Source: JAZNUH01 sp045592225 (GTDB taxonomy: Bacteria; Bacillota; Clostridia; UMGS1883; UMGS1540). Taken from it: 11,850 bases of DNA. The stretch spans positions 1 to 11,850 of the forward strand of contig JAZNUH010000073.1 in the NCBI GenBank assembly GCA_045592225.1, in the 5' to 3' direction. The notes beneath the pieces are model-generated. The model was not told the origin of the DNA and ran no database searches. It saw nothing but the letters and a program-made list of their open reading frames with translations. This document shows, piece by piece, positions 1-6,674 of this stretch. The position numbers were made by a program, and so were the translations under genes. Each line of letters begins with the position of its first letter. The first letter of the stretch is position 1.

Positions 1-47
1 ACGGTTGCACCGCCAACGCCCAGCGCGGTTAACAGCACGAGATTCAT
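1..47 (-). CDS. N-terminus of a probable membrane protein (partial, runs off the window)
   Basis: Only the first 15 codons are inside the window (MNLVLLTALGVGGAT). The ATG lies one base after the stop codon of the FTR-like gene, and a strong AAGGAGAAG ribosome binding site sits inside the end of that gene, so translation is probably coupled. The visible residues are hydrophobic and glycine-rich, as expected for a first transmembrane helix. This start resembles some ZIP-family metal transporters, which would suit the metal theme of the operon, but 15 residues cannot establish a family. The start is well supported; the function is a guess. Confidence 0.6.
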   Translation of the reverse strand, partial: MNLVLLTALGVGGAT

Positions 48-48
48 A

Positions 49-252
49 TTACTTCTCCTTAGATTTGAAATAGAGCATACAATGGCAGTAGCCTTCAAAA
101 TCCGGGTCGGCTATCTGTGCGCGAAACTCATCACAAATGCATTTGTATTCCTCTTTGCGTTCAAGTCTGCAGGGGCAGTAGCCGCCCTTTTGCTTAAGAC
201 CTTCCTTAATGGTTTTAACAACCTCTTTGTCGGGGTTAAGTGTAACTGCCAT
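49..252 (-). CDS. Small ferredoxin-thioredoxin reductase catalytic-subunit-like protein
   Basis: A 67-residue protein with three Cys-x-Cys motifs in the order CPC (26-28), CIC (38-40) and CHC (56-58). In the ferredoxin-thioredoxin reductase catalytic subunit, CPC...CPC...CHC supplies four ligands to a 4Fe-4S cluster plus a redox-active disulfide, so the same inventory is present. The spacings here are 9 and 15 residues and the middle motif is CIC, unlike the plant enzyme. The protein is also shorter than the usual catalytic subunit of about 100 residues. It is probably cytoplasmic and acts in thiol/disulfide or Fe-S chemistry; no variable subunit is visible. I chose the ATG at 252 because a GAGAGG site precedes it by about seven bases. 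A longer reading from 303 would overlap the Mrp gene and lacks a site. Third gene of the leftward operon. Confidence 0.85.
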   Translation of the reverse strand: MAVTLNPDKEVVKTIKEGLKQKGGYCPCRLERKEEYKCICDEFRAQIADPDFEGYCHCMLYFKSKEK

Positions 253-253
253 A

Positions 254-1081
254 TTATAACCTCTCAATTTTTTCTGCAATATTAAGCAGCCAGTTCTGCT
301 CATAATCCTCTATACGTCCGCTGTCGCAAAGAGCTGCAAGCTCCTTGTCAAAGGGCAGCTGTGCAACCGTGTCAATTGCGTAGCGTGCGGCAAGCTCGTC
401 CACATGGCTTTCGCCGAAGATGTAGTGCTTTTCGTTACACGAGGGGCACATAAAATAGGACATATTTTCAACAATACCAAGTACGGGAATATCCATCATT
501 TCTGCCATTTTAACAGCCTTGCCGACTATCATGCTTACAAGCTCCTGGGGAGATGTAACTATAACTATACCGTCAACGGGAAGTGACTGAAAAACTGTGA
601 GGGGAACATCGCCTGTGCCGGGAGGCATATCAACAAACATATAGTCAACATCGTTCCATATAACCTCTGTCCAGAACTGTTTAACTGTGCCTGCAATAAT
701 GGGGCCGCGCCATACAACAGGGTCACTCTGGTCCTGAAGGAGCAGGTTTATAGACATAATCTCTGTGCCGCCCTTTGATGTAACAGGCAAAAGACCTGCC
801 TCCGAGCCCTGTGCGCGCTCGGTAATGCCAAACACCTTGGGAATGGAGGGGCCTGTGATATCCGCATCAAGCACTGCGGTTTTATAATTCTTTTTCTGCA
901 TTGCAACAGTTAAAAGGGAGGTAACAAGGGATTTACCAACGCCGCCCTTACCGCTTACAACACCTATTACCTTTTTTATGCGTGATAATTCATGGGGCTT
1001 TTCAAGAAAGCTCTGGGGTTCTTTACGTTCTCCGCAGTTGGAGCTGCAGGATGAACAGTCGTGATTACAATTTTCGCTCAT
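254..1081 (-). CDS. Mrp/Nbp35-family P-loop ATPase, iron-sulfur cluster carrier
   Basis: A 275-residue soluble protein. A deviant Walker A motif, SGKGGVGKS (43-51), is typical of the SIMIBI MinD/Mrp group, followed by conserved DADITGPSIPK and DMPPGTGD segments. A CPSC motif at 212-215 is the conserved pair that bridges a 4Fe-4S cluster between two Mrp monomers. The N-terminus adds four cysteines (5, 9, 12, 16), resembling the extra N-terminal cluster site of Nbp35-type proteins, although the spacing differs. Family members bind and transfer Fe-S clusters to apoproteins in the cytoplasm. The start at 1081 has an AAAGGAGG site that lies across the end of the preceding gene; an in-frame ATG at 1126 lies inside that gene and is less likely. 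The stop is one base before the start of the FTR-like gene. Confidence 0.93.
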   Translation of the reverse strand: MSENCNHDCSSCSSNCGERKEPQSFLEKPHELSRIKKVIGVVSGKGGVGKSLVTSLLTVAMQKKNYKTAVLDADITGPSIPKVFGITERAQGSEAGLLPVTSKGGTEIMSINLLLQDQSDPVVWRGPIIAGTVKQFWTEVIWNDVDYMFVDMPPGTGDVPLTVFQSLPVDGIVIVTSPQELVSMIVGKAVKMAEMMDIPVLGIVENMSYFMCPSCNEKHYIFGESHVDELAARYAIDTVAQLPFDKELAALCDSGRIEDYEQNWLLNIAEKIERL

Positions 1082-1095
1082 TTTAAATTCCTCCT

Positions 1096-1515
1096 TTAAT
1101 GATTGCCACAACTGTGACTGCCGCAACTGTGACTGCCGCAGCCGTGGTCGCCGCAGGTGTGACCCTCGCCGTGACCTTCGCCGTGGTGGGAGCAGGTTGC
1201 GTTCGGGTCAAAGGCAAGCTCGCCTGCCAAAAAGGCTTCTGCTGCTTTATCTGCATTGCCTGAAACACCACCGAAAATTTTAATGCCTGCACTGCCGAGG
1301 GCAGTTCTTGCACCGCCGCCAATGCCGCCGCAGATGAGCACGTCCACACCCTCTGCCTTTAAAAGACCGGCAAGAGCACCGTGACCGCTGCCCAAAGTAT
1401 CAATAACCTCGGAGGAAACTATTTTGCCGTCCTGTGCGGTATACAGCTTGAACTGCTGTGTGTGGCCGAAATGCTGAAAAACATTTCCTGTTTCGTATGT
1501 TACTGCAATTTTCAT
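1096..1515 (-). CDS. NifX/NifB-type iron-molybdenum-cluster-binding domain protein with His/Cys-rich tail
   Basis: A 139-residue protein. Residues 1 to about 105 match the dinitrogenase iron-molybdenum cofactor biosynthesis domain: MKIAVTYE start, a HFG motif near residue 15, GSGHGAL, and VDVLICGGIGGGA with an FGGVSG segment. In nif systems such domains bind or carry metal clusters; stand-alone copies like this are common in anaerobes lacking nitrogenase and are often next to Mrp-type ATPases, as here. The last 32 residues (108-139) are almost only Gly, His, Cys, Ser, Glu and Asp, including repeated GSHSC units encoded by 15-bp DNA repeats. The tail is probably a metal-binding extension. First gene of the operon. 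It has an AGAGG ribosome binding site, and its 3' end contains the ribosome binding site for the Mrp gene. Confidence 0.88.
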   Translation of the reverse strand: MKIAVTYETGNVFQHFGHTQQFKLYTAQDGKIVSSEVIDTLGSGHGALAGLLKAEGVDVLICGGIGGGARTALGSAGIKIFGGVSGNADKAAEAFLAGELAFDPNATCSHHGEGHGEGHTCGDHGCGSHSCGSHSCGNH

Positions 1516-1555
1516 TTTGTAAGACCTCTTTTGCTGTATATTTTTTAATTTAATT

Positions 1556-1584
1556 ATTATATCACATTAAAAAAATTTTTTAAA
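1556..1584 (-). promoter_or_regulatory. Promoter of the leftward NifX-Mrp-FTR operon
   Basis: On the minus strand a perfect TATAAT (1561 down to 1556) lies 17 bases after TTTAAA (1584 down to 1579), which matches four of six -35 positions. The region is very AT-rich and the predicted start falls about 35 bases before the first gene. No operator or riboswitch fold was recognised. Confidence 0.65.
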
Positions 1585-1607
1585 GTACTTATTTAATAAT
1601 TTTTGGG

Positions 1608-1636
1608 TTGTATTTTTGTGAAAAAAGTTCTATAAT
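1608..1636 (+). promoter_or_regulatory. Promoter of the small membrane protein/lipoprotein unit
   Basis: TTGTAT (1608-1613) and a perfect TATAAT (1631-1636) are separated by 17 bases. The expected transcript start (about 1643) falls at or inside the AAAAGGAGA ribosome binding site, so the leader would be extremely short. It is divergent from the leftward operon promoter, with the two -35 boxes about 24 bases apart. Confidence 0.65.
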
Positions 1637-1658
1637 TAAGAAAAGGAGATGATTTTGT

Positions 1659-1997
1659 ATGAAAAAGGTAACCTGTGCAATTGTTGGTTTTCTCATTATA
1701 GCGGTGGGCATTGTGCTTGGTCTTAATGCGCTGGGCATTACAAACATTGACATCTTTTTCGACGGATGGTGGACGCTTCTTATTATTATACCCTGTATTA
1801 TAGGAGTTATAAAAACCCGTGACAAAGCAGCGAATATTTTTGGTATTTTGGTGGGTGTTGCTCTGCTTTTGGCGGAACAGGGTGTTGTTACATACAGAAT
1901 GCTGTCCGATTTGATTATTCCCATTATTATTATTCTTATCGGCGTTAAGCTTGTTTCGGTTGCGCTTAAAAAGGCGACCGAGCAGGATAACAAATAA
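1659..1997 (+). CDS. Small integral membrane protein, LiaF/DUF5668-type transmembrane region
   Basis: A 112-residue, very hydrophobic protein with four predicted membrane helices at about 7-25, 37-52, 58-75 and 82-103, a short charged loop (KTRDKAAN) between helices 2 and 3, and a charged C-terminal tail (KKATEQDNK). The layout, including a GWWTLLIIIP segment, resembles the membrane part of LiaF-like and DUF5668 proteins, which in Firmicutes are linked to cell-envelope stress sensing. The soluble C-terminal domain of full LiaF is absent. An AAAAGGAGA site precedes the ATG by about nine bases. The lipoprotein gene starts 43 bases downstream with no terminator between, so the two are probably cotranscribed. 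The family assignment is moderate; the role is not known from sequence. Confidence 0.8.
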   Translation: MKKVTCAIVGFLIIAVGIVLGLNALGITNIDIFFDGWWTLLIIIPCIIGVIKTRDKAANIFGILVGVALLLAEQGVVTYRMLSDLIIPIIIILIGVKLVSVALKKATEQDNK

Positions 1998-2040
1998 AAT
2001 ACAAAACGGCTTTACATCAAAGATTTGGGAGGATTATTTT

Positions 2041-2520
2041 ATGAAGAGATTTTTAGCACTGGTACTTGCGCTGGTTATGGGTCTTGCAATGCTCACAGGC
2101 TGCAGCGACCCTGTATACGACGATTTTGAAAAGTACTTAAATGAAGACATGGTAGATGTTAACGCAAACTACGAAAAGATTAAAGCAGAAGCGGCAACCT
2201 GGGCAGATGTTGAAGATACAGATGAGCTTATCAAAAGTGTAAATGATACACTTCTTCCCCTGGTTAACGATTCGCTGACAAAGCTTGATGCTATAAACCC
2301 CGCAACAGAAGAGGTTAAGGCTCTTAAAGAAAAGTATGTAGCAGTTATGAATGCATACAAGGAAGGCTTTGAAATAATTCTTGATGCAATAGAGGCTAAC
2401 GATGTTGAAATGATGGAAGATGGTAACGCAAAGCTTACCGAAGGTATTGAACTGCTTGACGAATACAACAAGGCTATGGAAGCACTTGCAGCAGAGGTTG
2501 GAGCAGAAATAGAATATTAA
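2041..2520 (+). CDS. Small helical lipoprotein of unknown function
   Basis: A 159-residue protein with a lipoprotein signal: KR at the N-terminus, a hydrophobic core, and lipobox L18-T-G-C21, so it should be lipid-anchored on the outer face of the membrane. The mature part is acidic and rich in Glu, Ala, Leu and Lys with heptad-like spacing and almost no Gly or Pro. It probably forms a helical bundle or coiled coil (about 28-155). I do not recognise a specific family, and no catalytic motif is seen. A GGGAGG site precedes the ATG. It follows the four-helix membrane protein gene and is closed by an intrinsic terminator, so the pair forms a small envelope-related unit. Confidence 0.82.
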   Translation: MKRFLALVLALVMGLAMLTGCSDPVYDDFEKYLNEDMVDVNANYEKIKAEAATWADVEDTDELIKSVNDTLLPLVNDSLTKLDAINPATEEVKALKEKYVAVMNAYKEGFEIILDAIEANDVEMMEDGNAKLTEGIELLDEYNKAMEALAAEVGAEIEY

Positions 2521-2544
2521 AAAATAACGATGTAAAGCCAAAGG

Positions 2545-2580
2545 CTCCGTCGGGACAAAGGACCGGCGGAGTTTTTGTTT
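2545..2580 (+). terminator. Intrinsic terminator after the lipoprotein gene
   Basis: CTCCGTCGG (2545-2553) pairs with CCGGCGGAG (2563-2571) with one G-U pair and a 9-base loop, followed by a T-rich run (2572-2580). It separates the lipoprotein unit from the riboswitch operon, whose -35 box begins only seven bases later. Confidence 0.92.
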
Positions 2581-2586
2581 TGCGGG

Positions 2587-2614
2587 TTGACATTTTCTGC
2601 AGATATGCTATAAT
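2587..2614 (+). promoter_or_regulatory. Strong promoter of the cobalamin-uptake operon
   Basis: A perfect TTGACA (2587-2592) and a perfect TATAAT (2609-2614) are separated by 16 bases, with a TG one base before the -10 box (extended -10). Transcription should begin near 2621, just upstream of the riboswitch aptamer. Such a near-consensus promoter suggests constant initiation, with control left to the riboswitch. Confidence 0.9.
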
Positions 2615-2629
2615 TTAAGAAAATCACAC

Positions 2630-2917
2630 AGAGTGTCGGCTATGCCGTGTGGGTATAGCCGGTGAAAAGGGAACAGGGGTGAGAATCCCCGACGATACCA
2701 GTCGCCGTATGCACTTTGTTATATCCGCAGGCGAAAGCCGGTCATTGGGAAACTGAGAAGGCAGGGTATAGCTTAAAGGTGCAAGTCGGAAGACCTGCTC
2801 TGATGTCGCTTTGTACCTGCATTTGCACAGAAGCGGCGTTATCCGGCATACATGGTATGCCCGGTTTGTGATGCACAGAAATACTGCTGTGGCAATTTTG
2901 CCGCAGCTATTTTTTTT
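2630..2917 (+). promoter_or_regulatory. Cobalamin riboswitch (aptamer about 2630-2810, expression platform to 2917)
   Basis: The leader contains the conserved core GAAAAGGGAA (2664-2673), followed at once by the hairpin GGGGTGAGAATCCCC (2676-2690). The B12 box GTCGGAAGACCTGCT (2785-2799) follows about 95 bases later. Those elements, in that order, mark the cobalamin aptamer. The usual CCCGC loop of the core is not exact: an ATAC/GTAT stem with a CAGTCGCC loop (about 2695-2710) takes its place. A side hairpin GGCTAT/ATAGCC (about 2638-2659) lies at the 5' end. Downstream there is a hairpin at 2843-2864 and then an intrinsic terminator just before the ribosome binding site. Ligand-bound RNA is expected to terminate, shutting the operon off when B12 is plentiful. 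GCGGC (2833-2837) is complementary to part of the terminator 3' arm (2900-2904) and could join an antiterminator; that is inference. Confidence 0.9.
2886..2917 (+). terminator. Riboswitch-controlled intrinsic terminator
   Basis: GCTGTGGCA (2886-2894) pairs with TGCCGCAGC (2899-2907) over a 4-base loop with one G-U pair, followed by TATTTTTTTT. It lies after the B12 aptamer and immediately before the ribosome binding site at about 2919, so it is the expected off-switch rather than the end of a gene. Confidence 0.88.
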
Positions 2918-2932
2918 GAAAGGAAGATGGAT

Positions 2933-5900
2933 ATGACAAAAACAAAAATTACGGCATTGGTACTGGTTATGCTGATGCTCATGGGACTTGGTCTGCCTGC
3001 TATGGCAAAATCGGAGAATGTAACAGCATACCTTACGGTAAGCCGTTACGGTGAAATTGTTACCGACAAAAACGGTGACAGTATGGCACTTGCCGAGGTT
3101 GAACTTTCGGGCAAGGAAAGCTACACCCTGGACGACCTTTTTACTGCCGCGCACAAAAAGTATTACAAGGGCAAAAAGGGTTATGAGTCGGACACGGGCG
3201 AGTGGGGACTTTACATAACAAAGCTTTGGGGTGACAAAAGCGGTAACTTCGGCTATCAGGTAAATGGTGGCGCCGAGGCGGTTATGGGTCTTTCACACGA
3301 GATTGAGGATGGAGATTATATTGATGCGGTTATATACAAAAACAGTTACCCCGATACAGAAGGGTATGCCGCATTTGACAGATACAGGGCGTGGGTTTGC
3401 CCCGATGAGGAGCTTGAGCTTTCGCTTAAATATGCCGCGGGCTATGACGAGGAGTGGAACACGGTTTATGCGCCCTGCGAGGATGCGGTAATAACTGTAA
3501 ACGGCGAGCAGACAGATATTGTTACCAATGCAGATGGCAAGGCGGTGCTTTGCTTTGAGGATAAGGGAGTATATGTTATTTCAGCGCAGAAGGAAAAGGA
3601 GCTGGAAGGAGAAAATGTTCCTGCAATCACCGCGCCTGTCTGTGTGGTGACAGTAAACAATTTACCCGATGCCTGCATAACAGTACCCAAGGATGCAAAG
3701 CTTTATGTGGGACAGAAAACAGGTGCCCACTTTGTAAGCTTTACAGAAACAGAATATGCAGAAAGGGTGCGCGACGGCGCATACACACATTATTACTTTG
3801 AACTTGAAAATGAGGCGGTTTACAATTACCGCATAACCCACAAGGACTTTGTAACCTACACAGGTAAATTCACAAAAACAGAGGACTTTGTTCTGAAGAT
3901 TACAGAGGGCATGCTGGCAGATGGCGGTGCAGGCAAAAAGGACACAGACAGGGATGTAAATTCAAATGCAGGCTACAATGTGGGGGACATATATTTAAAC
4001 ATAAACAGTCAGGGGCATCTTACCCTTGACGAGGATGAAACCTATCAGCTTATACCTCTGCGAAACTGGGAGGCGGTGGATTCTGTAACGGGCAACTATT
4101 TCACAGAGCCTGACTTTAACTTTGAGGTTATTAATAAAAATGGAAAAAAGAGTGATAAGGTTATAAAAATTTCATCCGACGGAGTTATTACCGCCGTGGG
4201 AGAGGGCACGGCAATTGTGCTTGTTACATACGATGCCTTAAACTATAAAAACGGTGCGGGCGGTCCCTTCTTTGGCGCAATATGGCCTGAAAACACAGGC
4301 GTGTTTGTGGTGACGGTGGGAGAGAAAAGTAGCATTGACACGGGTATGACAATAAATGAAGGTAAAAATCCTGAAACCACAAAGCTTTCGGGGGATATGC
4401 TGGACGCGGAACACGATGTAATTTACTTTACGGGCGATGCAGGCAGTTACACCTTTACACCTTCGACAGAAGGGTGCAGAGTGTCTGTGGCAAACCCAAC
4501 CATTTCGGACAAAATGACCTTCAGCGGATTTATTCCTGTGGCGCAAAATGAGGACTTAAGCTTTACGGTACCCCTTACAGAGGGAAGAAATATAGTTGAA
4601 GTTTCTGCAGAGGGTCAAAGCAGTTATCAGGTGATTACCGCAAAGCAGATAAGCTACACAGTAAACGGCGGTGACCCTGTTTACCCGGGAGATGCGGTAA
4701 GCATTGTTTTTGACAGGCTTTACCACCCTGCAAACAAGCTGGCAGGGGTTTACAATATGAGCGCCCTGCCTGTATACACAGATGTTTACGGCTATGAGGG
4801 CATTATCGGCGGATTGCCTGCACAGTATTCCTTTGCATCTGACGAGGGAGCGCAGACAGTTGCAAATGTGCTTCGTGAAAAAGATGTATGGGGCATGATA
4901 ACCTACGAAAAGGAAAGCGACCTTACAGTGCCCGAAGACATTGACACAGACGTGTTTACTCTTTCGGGAGGTATGCTTTATGTGGCAGGCTACGGTGATG
5001 CATACGGAAATCACAGAGGTATTACTTTAACCGACGGCAAGGCACCAAACCTTACTGCCGATGCACGTCTTGGCTGGATGGGTGCTCTGCCTGACATTGT
5101 TATTCCCATTGAAACAGATGCTGAAATTACAGACCTTAGTATAAACACCGAGGGAGTTAAAACTGCATACTACGAAGGGGACAGCTTTGACACAGCGGGG
5201 CTGACCGTTACTGCTACCTTTGATGACGGCAGAGTGATTGATGCAAAAAATTATACGGTTACCCCCAAGGTGATTGAAAAGTCAACAGAAAAGGTAAGCA
5301 TAAGCTACAAGGGGTTAACAAAGGAGATAGCAATAGATGTTACTCCCCTTGAAATTGTGGGTATTGAGGTTACAACACCTCCTGCAAAGACAGAGTACAA
5401 AGAGGGCGAGGTTTTTGACCCCACGGGAATGGTTGTAAGCTATATTTACAACAGCGGAAAGAAAGAGGCAACCACAGATTACACCTATCAGCCAAACCGC
5501 ACTCTCTCACAGGAGGACACGCAGATACGCATTACAGGCGAAAACGGAGAAACAGTTAAAACACCTGTCAGCGTATCAGGCTACAGCGGTGGAAATGCAT
5601 CTACAAAAATTACTGTTTACTTTACCTTGCTTGGTGACACAAAGCATGGCGATGACGGAGATGTGCACACAAAGAAGGATGATAATCTTGAGGTATGGGT
5701 AAAAAAGACAACAGTTTCGATAGACCGTGACAGCAGTGTTCTGGATGTTGCAAAAAAGGTGCTTTCGACAGAGGGTATACCCTATGAAAACCCAACGGGC
5801 GAATACATTGAAAGCATACGCGGTCTGGGTGAGATGGACAACGGCGACAGGTCGGGCTGGATGTACACCTTAAACGGAAAGTACCCTGACAGGGGAATTG

Positions 5901-6619
5901 CCGAACAGACAGTGAAAAAGGGTGACAAAATAGTACTCCATTACACCGACGATTACACCCTTGAGGAGGATGAAAAGGAAAAGGTGGTAACCGGTGGAAG
6001 CTACGGCAGTACAGGGACATCAAAACCCGCGGAAACACAAAAGCCTGAAGAGAGTAAACCGGTATTTACTGCCGGCACGTTTAAAGATGTGAAAAAAAGT
6101 GACTGGTTTTATGAGTCGGTAGAATATGTTTATGAGAACAATCTTATGCAGGGGACAGATAACGGCTTTGAACCGCAAAGCACAATGACAAGGGCAATGC
6201 TTGTTACTGTTTTATACCGCGCGGCAGGTCAGCCCAAGGTAGCGGGCACCGCCTTTGAGGATGTAAAAGCAGGTGCATGGTATGCCGATGCGGTTATGTG
6301 GGCAAAGCAGGAGGGTATAGTTTCGGGTGTGAGTGACACACACTTTGCGCCCGACGAGAAGGTAAGCCGCGAGCAGATGGCGGTGATTATCTACCGCTAT
6401 GCCGACTGCTGCGGATATGACGTAAAGGCAGAGGCAGACATAACGGGCTATGAGGATTATGAGAGTATTGCCGATTATGCGGCAGATGCGTTTGAGTACG
6501 CAGTTGCAAGCGGACTTTTAAAGGGAAAAACACAAAGTACATTAAACCCTGCAGACTTTGGCACAAGAGCCGAGGTGGCAACCATACTTATGCGTTTTTT
6601 TGAGCTTTATGTAAAATAA
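2933..6619 (+). CDS. SLH-anchored surface protein with two DUF4430-like modules and Ig-like stalk
   Basis: A 1228-residue secreted protein. Signal peptide 1-25 (cut after AMA). A DUF4430-like module at about 31-138 has NFGYQVNG and a following DGDYIDAVIY strand. An Ig-like stalk follows, with a BIG2-like domain (about 364-462) and two Big_3-like domains (about 732-805 and 806-885). A second, clearer DUF4430 module at about 890-1010 has SGWMYTLNG around W976 and KKGDKIVLHY. A short Ser/Thr/Pro linker leads to three SLH repeats (from about 1050, 1108 and 1170 to the end), which bind the cell-wall polymer. DUF4430 resembles the beta domain of transcobalamin, so with the B12 riboswitch upstream a role in capturing corrinoids at the wall is likely; other ligands remain possible. 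The start at 2933 is placed by an AAAGGA site; ATGs at 2852 and 2927 lie before or too close to it, the first within the leader hairpins. Confidence 0.9.
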   Translation: MTKTKITALVLVMLMLMGLGLPAMAKSENVTAYLTVSRYGEIVTDKNGDSMALAEVELSGKESYTLDDLFTAAHKKYYKGKKGYESDTGEWGLYITKLWGDKSGNFGYQVNGGAEAVMGLSHEIEDGDYIDAVIYKNSYPDTEGYAAFDRYRAWVCPDEELELSLKYAAGYDEEWNTVYAPCEDAVITVNGEQTDIVTNADGKAVLCFEDKGVYVISAQKEKELEGENVPAITAPVCVVTVNNLPDACITVPKDAKLYVGQKTGAHFVSFTETEYAERVRDGAYTHYYFELENEAVYNYRITHKDFVTYTGKFTKTEDFVLKITEGMLADGGAGKKDTDRDVNSNAGYNVGDIYLNINSQGHLTLDEDETYQLIPLRNWEAVDSVTGNYFTEPDFNFEVINKNGKKSDKVIKISSDGVITAVGEGTAIVLVTYDALNYKNGAGGPFFGAIWPENTGVFVVTVGEKSSIDTGMTINEGKNPETTKLSGDMLDAEHDVIYFTGDAGSYTFTPSTEGCRVSVANPTISDKMTFSGFIPVAQNEDLSFTVPLTEGRNIVEVSAEGQSSYQVITAKQISYTVNGGDPVYPGDAVSIVFDRLYHPANKLAGVYNMSALPVYTDVYGYEGIIGGLPAQYSFASDEGAQTVANVLREKDVWGMITYEKESDLTVPEDIDTDVFTLSGGMLYVAGYGDAYGNHRGITLTDGKAPNLTADARLGWMGALPDIVIPIETDAEITDLSINTEGVKTAYYEGDSFDTAGLTVTATFDDGRVIDAKNYTVTPKVIEKSTEKVSISYKGLTKEIAIDVTPLEIVGIEVTTPPAKTEYKEGEVFDPTGMVVSYIYNSGKKEATTDYTYQPNRTLSQEDTQIRITGENGETVKTPVSVSGYSGGNASTKITVYFTLLGDTKHGDDGDVHTKKDDNLEVWVKKTTVSIDRDSSVLDVAKKVLSTEGIPYENPTGEYIESIRGLGEMDNGDRSGWMYTLNGKYPDRGIAEQTVKKGDKIVLHYTDDYTLEEDEKEKVVTGGSYGSTGTSKPAETQKPEESKPVFTAGTFKDVKKSDWFYESVEYVYENNLMQGTDNGFEPQSTMTRAMLVTVLYRAAGQPKVAGTAFEDVKAGAWYADAVMWAKQEGIVSGVSDTHFAPDEKVSREQMAVIIYRYADCCGYDVKAEADITGYEDYESIADYAADAFEYAVASGLLKGKTQSTLNPADFGTRAEVATILMRFFELYVK

Positions 6620-6627
6620 TATACAAA

Positions 6628-6653
6628 CTGCGGGGCGGCAAGCCGCCCCGCAG
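6628..6653 (+). other. Perfect 12-bp intercistronic hairpin without U tract
   Basis: CTGCGGGGCGGC (6628-6639) and GCCGCCCCGCAG (6642-6653) are perfectly complementary with only AA between them. An A/C-rich stretch follows instead of a T run, so it is not a standard intrinsic terminator. It lies between the surface-protein stop and the ribosome binding site of the next gene. It may stabilise or mark the 3' end of the surface-protein message, or lower read-through into the transporter genes. Confidence 0.75.
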
Positions 6654-6674
6654 AACAAACGAAAGGGTAAAAGA

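Noticed and set aside
1589..1993. 134-codon minus-strand frame opposite the small membrane protein
   Set aside because: It overlaps both promoters and the whole plus-strand gene, and no ribosome binding site was seen.
2137..2541. 134-codon minus-strand frame opposite the lipoprotein
   Set aside because: The plus-strand gene has a lipobox, a ribosome binding site and a terminator; the minus frame has Cys/Phe-rich shadow composition and no start signal.
2852..2932. Longer start for the surface protein at 2852
   Set aside because: It would place the coding start inside the leader hairpins and the terminator before the signal peptide; no ribosome binding site precedes it, whereas 2933 has a good one.
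2624..3154. 176-codon minus-strand reading frame across the riboswitch and the start of the surface-protein gene
   Set aside because: It runs antisense to a well-supported riboswitch and signal peptide, is a Cys/His/Arg-rich shadow translation, and has no ribosome binding site.
6628..6653. Intrinsic terminator ending the surface-protein gene
   Set aside because: No T run follows the stem, and the next genes have no promoter that I can see, so full termination here would silence them.
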